Shown in pieces: positions 1 through 6,882 of a stretch of 64,000 nucleotides of DNA (positions are counted from its first letter, which is position 1; each line of letters opens with the position of its first letter). The notes beneath the pieces were generated by a model. That model saw only the letters and a program-made list of their open reading frames with translations. It searched no databases and was not told the origin of the DNA. A program made the translations under genes and the position numbers. The DNA lies in assembly GCF_035917995.1 (NCBI RefSeq), contig NZ_CP109131.1:3410001-3474000 (forward strand), in the 5' to 3' direction. Origin of the DNA: Streptosporangium sp. NBC_01755. Its GTDB lineage: Bacteria > Actinomycetota > Actinomycetes > Streptosporangiales > Streptosporangiaceae.

Positions 1-1469
1 GGGCAGGTGTCGCCCCACTCCGCACCGGCGCCGTCGGCCAGCCGCCTGGTGGAGACCGTCGTGCCCGGCAGGCGGTAGGGGTCGACGGTGGGCCAGAAGG
101 AATCGGAGTACTGGTCGCCATGGCCCTCGCCCCACCAGTAGAGCATTCCCGAGCCGGTGTGCCAGCCGCGCCGGTTCTCGCCGTTTCCGTGCTCGTAGTG
201 GCCGATCCGGTACGAGGCCATGCTGAGTCCCGCGCACCAGGCCGGCCTGCGGTGGACGGCACGGGCGCTCATCGCCGGCAGTCGGTGTCCGGCAGGTTCC
301 TCGGCCGCCGGGATCGCGTCGTCGTCCAGGAGCGCGGCGAGGCGGGCGTGGAACTCCAGATCGTTCCTCTCGGCCGCGTCGAGCATGGGACTGGAGGTGT
401 CGCGCACCGCCCATCCCTTGACCATGCCCTGCCAGCGGGCCCGCTCGGCGGCGGAGGCCGCGTCCCCCAGCCGCAGGATCGCCGAGGCGATGTCGCGTCC
501 CCTCCGATGGTCGCCGTACGGTTCCCTGTCGATCCCCCGGCCGCTGACCAGGTCCATGCAGAAGCCGTCGTGGACGAACGGCGCGAACGACCTCTCGACA
601 GCGTTGAGAACGATCTGCCGGTCCGGGTCGGTGATCTCCCACGGCGAGCCGCGCAGCACCTCGAACAGGGTCGCGAGCCCGGACAGCATCACCGCTCCGT
701 AGCCGCCCTGGTAGGGGACGGACGTGTGCTGGATGAACGAACCGTCCCGGTAGAGCCCGTCGCCCTCGAAGACGTGGGGAAAGACCGGGGAGAGCGCCGA
801 GGCGGCCAGCGCCGCCTTGCCGGGGTCGGACCCGAGGATGGCGCGCAGCAGCGTCACCGTGCACAGGTCCACCCGGTTGGCTCCGGTGCTGGTGCCGGCG
901 TAGTCGTTCAGACGGCACTCGGGGAGGAAGTGATCCACCGCGTCCCGCAGCGCCCCGCTCCGCCGGTCCGTCAGGTGCGAACCGATCAGCACCGCCGCGT
1001 CGAGGAGCTTCCTGGGGGTGCCGATCTGCCAGTTCCACCAGTTGCCGACCGGGTCCGCGCCGGAGGCGTACACCTGCCGCCGATAGTGGTCGATGCCACC
1101 CGCGACGGCCGCGGCCAGGTTCGCGTCGCCGGTCAGGCCGGTCCCCGGCAGTGCGTACGCGCGGGCCATGGTCCGCAGCCGCGCCGGGGTGTCAACGAAG
1201 GAGGGGAACGCCAACTCCGGCCAGAGCGAGATGTCGGCCGGTGCCATGGTGTCCCGGTACAGGGCGGCGGTCGTCCCCAGCCTCGCCAGCCGGGTGCGGT
1301 ACGGCTCGGCGGTCGCGTCGAACCCCGACCCCGCCGTCACCTCACACCAACGGCGGCGCAGCAGGGCGAAGGAGTCGTCCTCCGGGTGCGCGGTATGCGC
1401 CGGAATCAGCGCTCCAGTCGCGGCGGCACCGCTGAGCTGGAGAAATAATCGCCTGGAATATCCACTCAC
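1..1469 (-). CDS. Polysaccharide lyase family 8 (hyaluronate/xanthan lyase-like), N-terminal part
   Basis: The gene runs off the left edge of the window, so only about 489 N-terminal residues are present. The GTG at 1469 opens a protein beginning VSGYSRRLFLQLSGAAATGA, a twin-arginine (Tat) signal with SRRLFLQ, followed by a helical alpha/alpha-toroid region. Diagnostic PL8 segments are GNWWNWQIGTPRKLLDAAV in the first half and, near the left edge, NGENRRGWHTGSGMLYWW and YSDSFWPTVDPYRLPGTTV. PL8 enzymes cleave uronic-acid polysaccharides by beta-elimination outside the cell. The family is secure; the substrate (hyaluronate, chondroitin, xanthan) is not decided. An in-frame stop lies eight codons before the GTG, so the start cannot be much earlier. 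No clear Shine-Dalgarno sequence is visible. Confidence 0.9.
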   Translation of the reverse strand, partial: MSGYSRRLFLQLSGAAATGALIPAHTAHPEDDSFALLRRRWCEVTAGSGFDATAEPYRTRLARLGTTAALYRDTMAPADISLWPELAFPSFVDTPARLRTMARAYALPGTGLTGDANLAAAVAGGIDHYRRQVYASGADPVGNWWNWQIGTPRKLLDAAVLIGSHLTDRRSGALRDAVDHFLPECRLNDYAGTSTGANRVDLCTVTLLRAILGSDPGKAALAASALSPVFPHVFEGDGLYRDGSFIQHTSVPYQGGYGAVMLSGLATLFEVLRGSPWEITDPDRQIVLNAVERSFAPFVHDGFCMDLVSGRGIDREPYGDHRRGRDIASAILRLGDAASAAERARWQGMVKGWAVRDTSSPMLDAAERNDLEFHARLAALLDDDAIPAAEEPAGHRLPAMSARAVHRRPAWCAGLSMASYRIGHYEHGNGENRRGWHTGSGMLYWWGEGHGDQYSDSFWPTVDPYRLPGTTVSTRRLADGAGAEWGDTC

Positions 1470-1483
1470 ATATAGATTGTGAG
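1465..1483. promoter_or_regulatory. Inverted repeat overlapping the lyase start codon
   Basis: CTCACA and TGTGAG form a perfect 6+6 bp inverted repeat separated by 7 bp. It covers the GTG start of the PL8 gene. The position suits an operator for a dimeric repressor, but the binding protein is unknown. Confidence 0.4.
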
Positions 1484-1572
1484 GCGACGTTCACCCCCGC
1501 CCCGAAGGCTACGCCGCGCCACCTCACGCGCTCGGGCACTCCACAGCGGAGGCCCACCCCATCCGGGCATGA

Positions 1573-1610
1573 GGGCGCCTCGCCTGGGACCTGTCCCAGG
1601 CGAGGCGCCC
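1573..1610 (-). terminator. Strong hairpin terminator
   Basis: A perfect 17-bp GC-rich stem (arms 1573-1589 and 1594-1610) closes a 4-nt loop. It lies directly downstream of the small secreted-protein gene and upstream of the lyase. There is no clear U-tract, which is common for actinobacterial terminators. Confidence 0.8.
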
Positions 1611-1629
1611 CGCCCTGGCCGGCGGGCTG

Positions 1630-2031
1630 TCAGCAGCCCTTAGTGATCTTCTGCAGCTGGAAGCCGGGGACCCAGAACCTCTTCTTGCCGCTCGTGTTGC
1701 CGTTGGTGATCATGCACCTCTTGGTGGTCGTACCGATGGCGGACTTGAAGTGGAGCTTCGCCGGCACCTTGTGCGAGCAGTGGTTGTTGAAGTAGACCGT
1801 CGTGGAGACGCCACCCGTACCCCAGGAGTAGTTGGCCTTCTTTCCCCGGGGACTGAAGCAGGCGATGCTCGCCCTCTTGACCTCCAGGATTCCGGCCGTG
1901 TCCGCGGGCTTCACCGCCACCTTGGCCGCTGGTGCCGCGGCCTGGGCCGTGGCGGACATGGCGGGCGTGACCATCATCACGAGCCCGACAGCGGCCGCGG
2001 CCGCCACGGCGATCGGTTTCCGGTAGTTCAT
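1630..2031 (-). CDS. Small secreted cationic cysteine-containing protein
   Basis: 133 residues starting MNYRKPIAVAAAAAVGLVMM, with ATG at 2031 preceded by an AAGGAG Shine-Dalgarno. Residues 1 to about 32 are a Sec signal peptide ending in an Ala-rich stretch. The mature part is very basic (many Lys/Arg, few acidic residues) and has four cysteines (in IACFS, NHCSH, KRCMI and the final KGC), enough for two disulfides. I do not recognise a named family. The size, charge and Cys pattern are typical of small exported actinobacterial proteins that bind polymers or inhibit other organisms, but no function can be assigned. It stands alone, with a strong terminator behind it and a long palindrome-rich leader in front. 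Confidence 0.8.
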   Translation of the reverse strand: MNYRKPIAVAAAAAVGLVMMVTPAMSATAQAAAPAAKVAVKPADTAGILEVKRASIACFSPRGKKANYSWGTGGVSTTVYFNNHCSHKVPAKLHFKSAIGTTTKRCMITNGNTSGKKRFWVPGFQLQKITKGC

Positions 2032-2104
2032 GTTCTCTCCTTCTTGTCGGAACGCGGTCTTCTGGGATGCGGTCAGTGGGACGGAGATGTTTTCCGATGT
2101 GGGG

Positions 2105-2158
2105 CGCGTTTCCATCCACGGATGACGCCCGTGGATGACGCCCGTGGATGGAAACGCG
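2105..2158. repeat. 16-bp inverted repeat enclosing a 13-bp tandem repeat
   Basis: Arms 2105-2120 (CGCGTTTCCATCCACG) and 2143-2158 are perfect reverse complements. The 22-nt interior is built from two copies of GGATGACGCCCGT. It sits about 75 bp upstream of the secreted-protein start, within its likely promoter or leader. Confidence 0.75.
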
Positions 2159-2312
2159 GCCCCGAGTCCTCGCGGCCCCCGTAGGCCCCGCTTCCTGCGT
2201 GGATCGCGAACACTGCGGAAATCCACGGAAGCGGTGGGGCGAGGAGTGGCCCCGACTATGCCGGTGTGCCGCGACCGGCGGCAAGAAGAGTTCGCCGGAT
2301 ATATGGCCAAAT

Positions 2313-2358
2313 ATTGTCCAGACCCCTGCCGAACATTGTCCAGATCCCTCTGGACAAT
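2313..2358. promoter_or_regulatory. Putative operator array (ATTGTCCAGA boxes)
   Basis: ATTGTCCAGA occurs at 2313-2322 and again at 2335-2344. The second copy is followed after 4 bp by its exact inverse TCTGGACAAT (2349-2358), giving a perfect 10-4-10 palindrome. Copy-to-copy spacing is 22 bp, two helical turns, as in cooperative repressor sites. It lies between the divergent secreted-protein gene and the HTH-membrane gene, so it may control either. The latter encodes an HTH and is one possible binder. Confidence 0.55.
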
Positions 2359-2530
2359 TGACGGCACAGGTCACAGCCGTGTGCCCTGCGGATCGGATCC
2401 GGACCGCACGGCGGTGGACGTCCGTCACGGGTGACTTCCGGTAATCTCCTCAGGTTTTGGGCGTATTGCCGAAGAGGCCGCGCCCGGGTCGTGAGAATGT
2501 CCGTACGGCAGTGTCGAGCAGGGGGTGGGT

Positions 2531-3481
2531 GTGGCGGGGTCACCGAATCCACGGGACGAGGAGCCGGGAACGCGGCGAGGGCGGAAACCGGTCCGGCCCG
2601 ATCCTGAGTCCGGCCCTGTCGCACTGCTCGCGCACCGGCTCTGGAAGCTCAAGGAGGAGGCGGGCGACCCCTCCTTCGCGGAGATGTCGTCCCGCCTGGG
2701 CGCGGCCGCCTCGAAGTCGTCGCTGGCGGCCGCCGCCCGGGGGCAGGTGCTGCCGAGCTGGGAGACGACGTGGGAGTTCGTTCGGATCCTGGCGGTCGAC
2801 CGATTGGGGCAGGACCCGGCCGAGGCCGAGCGCGAGTGGCGGGAGCATTGGGAGCGTGCCGGGGACACCGGCCGGGAGACCGTCCCGGCCGGAGCCGAGG
2901 TCGGAGCCGAGGTCGGAGCCGAGGTCGGAGCCGAGCCCTCGAAGACGTGGGGAAAGACCGGGGAGAGCGCCGAAGTCGGGGACCGGGATGTTCAACGGTC
3001 GCGCGTCAGGAAGCCGGTCGTCCTCACCGTGCTGTCCGCCGTGGTCGCCGGTGGCGCGGGCGCCCTCATCACCTTCGTCGCGTCGTCCGACCGCGGGGAG
3101 GAGAAGCCTGTTCCTCAGGACACCCTGACGCAGGCCGCCTCACCTCGCGACGACTCCGCCTTCGAGGGAGACATCACACATCCGGACGGGACAGTGGTGC
3201 GGAGCGGGACGCGCTTCACGAAGGTGTGGAGGCTCCGTAACACGGGGACCATCCCGTGGCACAGGCGCTACCTCGACCGGATGAACGAGACCCCGTGCCA
3301 TGCTCCCGAACGGGTCGCGATCGAGACGACCGCACCCGGCGAGACGGTCGACATAGCGGTGCGCGTCCGCGCCGCCGACACCCCGGGCAGATGCAAGATC
3401 TACTGGAAGATGACCAATGAGGACGGGGCTCTGCTGTTCGCCGGGAAAAACCCGATATTTCTAGATGTCACGATGAAGTGA
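2531..3481 (+). CDS. XRE-like HTH, transmembrane, NBR1-type Ig-like domain protein
   Basis: About 316 residues. The N-terminal half (about 20-100) has the form of an XRE-type helix-turn-helix of the kind found in many actinobacterial regulators (LAHRLWKLKEEAG, then FAEMSSRLG and SKSSLAAAARGQVLPSWETTWEFV). A GAEV tandem repeat (12-bp DNA unit) and a charged linker follow, then a membrane segment near residues 160-180 (VVLTVLSAVVAGGAGALITF). The extracellular part ends in an NBR1-like Ig domain (SGTRFTKVWRLRNTGTIPW). This places a DNA-binding-like domain in the cytoplasm and an Ig domain outside. GTG 2531 has AGGGGG five bases upstream; GTG 2525 is an alternative. Confidence 0.8.
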   Translation: MAGSPNPRDEEPGTRRGRKPVRPDPESGPVALLAHRLWKLKEEAGDPSFAEMSSRLGAAASKSSLAAAARGQVLPSWETTWEFVRILAVDRLGQDPAEAEREWREHWERAGDTGRETVPAGAEVGAEVGAEVGAEPSKTWGKTGESAEVGDRDVQRSRVRKPVVLTVLSAVVAGGAGALITFVASSDRGEEKPVPQDTLTQAASPRDDSAFEGDITHPDGTVVRSGTRFTKVWRLRNTGTIPWHRRYLDRMNETPCHAPERVAIETTAPGETVDIAVRVRAADTPGRCKIYWKMTNEDGALLFAGKNPIFLDVTMK

Positions 3482-3647
3482 TCGGCACGCCGGCTGTGAC
3501 CAGGACCGGGCCCGGCAGGGTCACCCGGCCGGTGAGCGCCTCGGTGACCCAAGCAGGGGACCGTGTCTGGTGCATGGCCGGCAGTCCCGTCTCGGTCCGG
3601 ATCCGTACTCGGTAGTCGTACTCCGCCGCCAGGCCGGGGGCGGGCAT
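3468..3647 (-). CDS. Possible small protein, unknown
   Basis: A 59-residue frame starting MPAPGLAAEYDYRVRIRTE; the region around YDYRVRIRTETGLPAMHQT looks protein-like. It converges on and overlaps the 3' end of the HTH-membrane gene by 14 bp. The start is uncertain (GTG 3677 also possible) and no clear ribosome site is visible. Its main support is the neighbouring small gene on the same strand 62 bp upstream, with which it could be co-transcribed. Confidence 0.3.
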   Translation of the reverse strand: MPAPGLAAEYDYRVRIRTETGLPAMHQTRSPAWVTEALTGRVTLPGPVLVTAGVPITSS

Positions 3648-3709
3648 GGCGCCCGGAGGGGCCAGGGGATCGGGCACGGCGCCCGGGGGGAGCCACGGTC
3701 CGACGGGAG

Positions 3710-3940
3710 TCAGAGGTCCACGTCGTGGGAGGCGATCACGTGGACCCCCTCGGGTTCCTGCCCGGCGGGGGTGACCAGGACCCGCCTGCCCTGTTCCCGG
3801 TAGCCGTGCTCGGTCAGCCACATCAGGGCGTATGGGCCGAGATCACTGAAATCGATCGGAGAGTCGGGTGAGAAGAGGTCCTTACCCGACGAGACGCCGC
3901 CGGTGTCACCTTCGACGATCGACAGGGTGTACGTGGTCAT
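3710..3940 (-). CDS. Small hypothetical protein (76 aa)
   Basis: The product starts MTTYTLSIVEGDTGGVSSGK and ends EGVHVIASHDVDL. It is acidic and soluble, without membrane or signal segments. The central part (DFSDLGPYALMWLTEHGYRE) looks like a folded alpha/beta protein. A GGGGG run precedes the ATG at 3940. The family is not recognised. It lies between the HTH-membrane gene and the 7-bp repeat array. Confidence 0.5.
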   Translation of the reverse strand: MTTYTLSIVEGDTGGVSSGKDLFSPDSPIDFSDLGPYALMWLTEHGYREQGRRVLVTPAGQEPEGVHVIASHDVDL

Positions 3941-4023
3941 GGCAGCCCCCGGGCCGTAGTTGTCCTCGGGGTGGTCCATACCCGGTCATCCGGATTCCGC
4001 CCTCAGCCCTCCCGATTCCCTCG

Positions 4024-4133
4024 TCCCGGATCCCGGATCCCGGATCCCGGATCCCGGATCCCGGATCCCGGATCCCGGATCCCGGATCCCGGATCCCGGG
4101 CGGCAGGCGGCAGGCGGCAGGCGGCAGGCGGCA
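4024..4133. repeat. Two adjacent 7-bp tandem repeat arrays
   Basis: TCCCGGA is repeated about 11 times without interruption from 4024 to 4100, the last unit being TCCCGGG. It passes directly into about 4.7 copies of a different heptamer, CGGCAGG, at 4101-4133. Each TCCCGGA junction creates a GGATCC palindrome. It lies in a non-coding stretch before a markedly AT-rich segment (4150-4210). Slipped-strand variation between strains is expected. Confidence 0.95.
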
Positions 4134-4371
4134 GCCCGACGCCCGACTGCCGAACATCACCCAAAACATCACTAAAAGCAACATAAAGTATATATGGATA
4201 TATAGTGGACAAGAATCTCTCTCCAGGAGGAGTTCCGCCCCGCAGCGCATGTGGCTGATCGCGAAGAGCGGCCCACCCCAGGCTGAACCGGATCATCTCT
4301 CTCCGGTTCCGCCCGCCGCCCTCCCCGATCGCTCCTCCGACACGCTCACCAGCAGACCCGGAAGCCATGTC

Positions 4372-4617
4372 ATGAGTCAGGACAGCACCAGCCCGTATAC
4401 CGACTTCGAGATCGACCTCACCCTTGAGGAGACTCGCCGCCGCGCCGCCGTCATGGCGGCGCTGGAGCCGGACTGGGACCCGCCGGGGGTGATGCGGGCC
4501 GAGGAGGAGGCGTACGACCTCCTCTACTCCGGCCTCGACAGAGCTCAGCAGGAGACCTACGACATGCTCGTGGCCGCCGGAGTGCTTCCCCCCAGGGAGT
4601 CTGGCCGTGCCTCTTGA
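4372..4617 (+). CDS. Small acidic conserved protein (possibly DUF6400-like)
   Basis: 81 residues starting MSQDSTSPYTDFEIDLTLEE, with helical segments TRRRAAVMAALEPDW and AEEEAYDLLYSGLDRAQQE. No membrane or signal sequence. It resembles from memory an actinobacterial family of about 80 residues with the pattern 'FxIDLTLxExRRRAxVxAALxxDWDP' (DUF6400), but I cannot verify the name. It is followed by an overlapping gene for a Cys-rich mini-protein, so the two are probably translationally coupled. The region just upstream, between the repeat array and this start, is AT-rich and could hold the promoter. Confidence 0.6.
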   Translation: MSQDSTSPYTDFEIDLTLEETRRRAAVMAALEPDWDPPGVMRAEEEAYDLLYSGLDRAQQETYDMLVAAGVLPPRESGRAS

Positions 4618-4837
4618 TCCGCACGCCGACTTCGGACGCAGGGCATGGCTGCCCTGCCCCGGCTGCCAGGACCACCGCGACTGCGACGACTGCCTCGGCG
4701 GCCGCAACTGCGGGGTGCACTGGCGCTACCTCATCGGCAACACCGGAAGCCTGCTGCACCTGCAGTGCCCGGGATGCACCCACCTGTGGAATCACGAGAC
4801 GGGCTTCGGCGCGGGCGGCAGGACCACCTCCGGCTGA
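4607..4837 (+). CDS. Cys-rich zinc-ribbon-like mini-protein
   Basis: 76 residues from a GTG at 4607, overlapping the upstream gene by 11 bp. The cysteines fall in CPGCQDHRDCDDCLGGRNC and later CPGCTHLW, with several His, a pattern suited to one or two zinc sites. HWRYLIGNTGSLLHLQCPGC looks like a ribbon fold. Function unknown. Overlap with the acidic protein upstream suggests a two-protein unit. Three copies of a CTGGCAGGAC-like decamer follow the stop codon (about 4855-4885). Confidence 0.6.
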   Translation: MPLDPHADFGRRAWLPCPGCQDHRDCDDCLGGRNCGVHWRYLIGNTGSLLHLQCPGCTHLWNHETGFGAGGRTTSG

Positions 4838-5523
4838 CCCGACAAAAGGTGTCAGCCTGGCAGGACCTGGCAGGACCTGGCAGGGATCGCATTCAGACGC
4901 CTCGGCTCCCCGGACTCCGCGCAGGAAGATCCGGGAGGGCCGGAGGGCGGCGCCCGCGCCCGTCCCGGCTTGGGCGTTTCGCGCCGGCGCCGGGCTCACC
5001 CGCCCGCGGCCGTCCCGGCCGATCGCGCGCCCGGCGGGCCGTCCGGGGCACCCATCCGGAGGCGGGAGAGCCTCGCCCCCCGGTGGGCGCGGAAAAGGCG
5101 GAGCTCCAATTCCCGGAACGGGGTCCGGGGCCGAACAGCCGAAGCCGGGAAACGCATTCATATCAAATTGTTATGGAGCTTGTACCAATCCGGAGCGTGA
5201 AAGGTTTTCGCGATCACTTGTCCCCCGCAGGATGCCCGACCGGGTGCCGGAAAGCCCAACGGGAGGTGAACGACGGGCTCGCTCGGGAAAAAGGGCAGTT
5301 CAACAAGGGGAACGGAAGGTCATCCGAAACCCGAGGATGACAGCACATCTCTAGAGAACTACTGGTACGGTCCACCGACGGGATGCCAGCAGGTGGGGGC
5401 GTTCCGGGTTTCGGACAGACCGTATATCGACTTAAGTGTTATTAATAATCAAATAGCCATAAGTGTCAATTACTAAGCCCTTTACCTTCCCAATAGATCA
5501 CGGTCAGTCTAATATTTGGACCT
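4838..5523. other. Intergenic region, 686 bp
   Basis: I see no convincing gene here. The first 550 bases are GC-rich with only low-complexity open frames on both strands. From about 5420 to 5520 the sequence becomes strongly AT-rich (for example CTTAAGTGTTATTAATAATC), and the octamer ATAAGTGT recurs nearly intact twice. This is the likely promoter region of the seven-gene set that starts at 5524. Confidence 0.5.
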
Positions 5524-6852
5524 ATGTCATGGCGTGCATCAGATTTCCCAGATGGACAGGCTGGGTCCTCTGGTCGTGGCAGTGCTTCCTCCGGGCGTGA
5601 TTCCGAACAGACATCCGACTGGCATCCCGAACGCCTCCTGTCATTCGATTGGCGGAAGGTCATTCTGTTCACGGCGGTTTTAGCGATCATCGCCGCCTCC
5701 GCGCTCTGGCTCGCGACCAGAGAACCCTCTGGTCCGTCCCTGGCGGCGAATCCCACCCCCGACTCCTCGGACGCCGGCTGGGAGAAGGCCGTTCCCTCGC
5801 CGACGCCGTCCCCCTCCCGCTCCACCCCCAAATCAACCCCGAAGCCCCCAAAAAGCGATAAGTCCTCTCCTAGCCCCAAGGTCACCGGTACGGAGAAACC
5901 CCGCGCAGAGGAGCCCCGTACCAAGAAGCCCCGGGCCGAGACGGGGACCACCCCGCCCGACACCGACTCACCGGCCGGCTCCAGCCCACCCCAGCTCACC
6001 GTCAAGGAGGCGTACGGCATCCACGGCCGCTACCAGCGAGGGCTGTCGGTCGCCCAGGGCAGGAATGACCAGGCCGCCATGGCGAAGCTGGAGCACGGGC
6101 TCGCGCTGGAGATGACGCGAGCCGGCTTCAAGACCGCCGAGATGGAGAAGAAGTCGCTGGCCTCGGGGATATGGCCCAACCCGCAGATGTGGATCCCGCG
6201 CCACGTGACCGGCACCGCGGACTGGTTCGTGGCGGTCTCGTACGAGCCCGGTGTCGCCCGGGTCGTCGACGTGATGAGTTCGGCTCCCGGCGGCTGGCGG
6301 CTCGTCGCCTCGGCCGCCGACACGCGTGCCACTCCCGCACGGTTCCCCAAGATAGCGACCGACTCCGAGGGCTACGCGACGAGCCTGCCGGAGAACGCCA
6401 TCGGGCTGAGCGCGACCCCTCGCCAGATCGCCCGCGCGCACCTGGCGAGCCTGGAGAACGCCGAGGTCGACGTGCGATTCGACGAGGGGCCGTGGACCAG
6501 CGAGGCCGCACTGTTCTGGCAGCAGGAGCGGGCGCAGCTGGAGCAGGCCGACTGGAAGCTCACGCTGTCGTACCGGCTTGAGGGACCGGTACGCGCGCTC
6601 AGGACCAGTGACGGGGGTGCCCTGGTCTGGTATGGAGCCCGATCCACCGAGATGCGCAAGGCGGAGCGGAAGGGCGCGACGGTCAAGCTGAAGGGCTCGG
6701 CCGCCGTCCGCACCCGCGGTAAGGCCTTCGCCAACTCGGTGAGCGCCACATACGGACGCATGTATGTGACATATGTCCCCCCTGCCGGCTCGAACGAGCC
6801 CGCTCGCGTGCTGGGCGAGTGGAGCGACGTCCTGGAGAGCCACGGCGACTGA
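5524..6852 (+). CDS. Membrane-anchored protein with extracellular domain, first gene of the EspI-like locus
   Basis: 442 residues. The N-terminal 43 are cytoplasmic and hydrophilic, then one membrane segment (about 45-64, VILFTAVLAIIAASALWLA). A Pro/Ser/Lys/Thr linker (70-155) spans the wall, followed by a folded C-terminal domain of about 280 residues. That domain contains YGIHGRYQRGLSVAQGRNDQ, then TGTADWFVAVSYEP and GGWRLVASA, a two-part arrangement seen in actinobacterial lipoproteins and anchored proteins of unknown function. No catalytic motif is evident. It is separated by 30 bp from the next gene on the same strand. The role is inferred only from context: an exported component of the locus that also encodes an EspI-type ATPase. 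Confidence 0.85.
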   Translation: MSWRASDFPDGQAGSSGRGSASSGRDSEQTSDWHPERLLSFDWRKVILFTAVLAIIAASALWLATREPSGPSLAANPTPDSSDAGWEKAVPSPTPSPSRSTPKSTPKPPKSDKSSPSPKVTGTEKPRAEEPRTKKPRAETGTTPPDTDSPAGSSPPQLTVKEAYGIHGRYQRGLSVAQGRNDQAAMAKLEHGLALEMTRAGFKTAEMEKKSLASGIWPNPQMWIPRHVTGTADWFVAVSYEPGVARVVDVMSSAPGGWRLVASAADTRATPARFPKIATDSEGYATSLPENAIGLSATPRQIARAHLASLENAEVDVRFDEGPWTSEAALFWQQERAQLEQADWKLTLSYRLEGPVRALRTSDGGALVWYGARSTEMRKAERKGATVKLKGSAAVRTRGKAFANSVSATYGRMYVTYVPPAGSNEPARVLGEWSDVLESHGD

Positions 6853-6882
6853 CATTTCACCGGAAGAAAAGGAACATTCATA

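Noticed and set aside
120-1448. 442-residue open frame on the plus strand
   Set aside because: It is antisense to the PL8 lyase, whose motifs and Tat signal are clear; composition is Arg/Gly-rich as expected for a shadow.
4024-4133. CRISPR array
   Set aside because: Units of 7 bp without spacers; simple tandem repeat.
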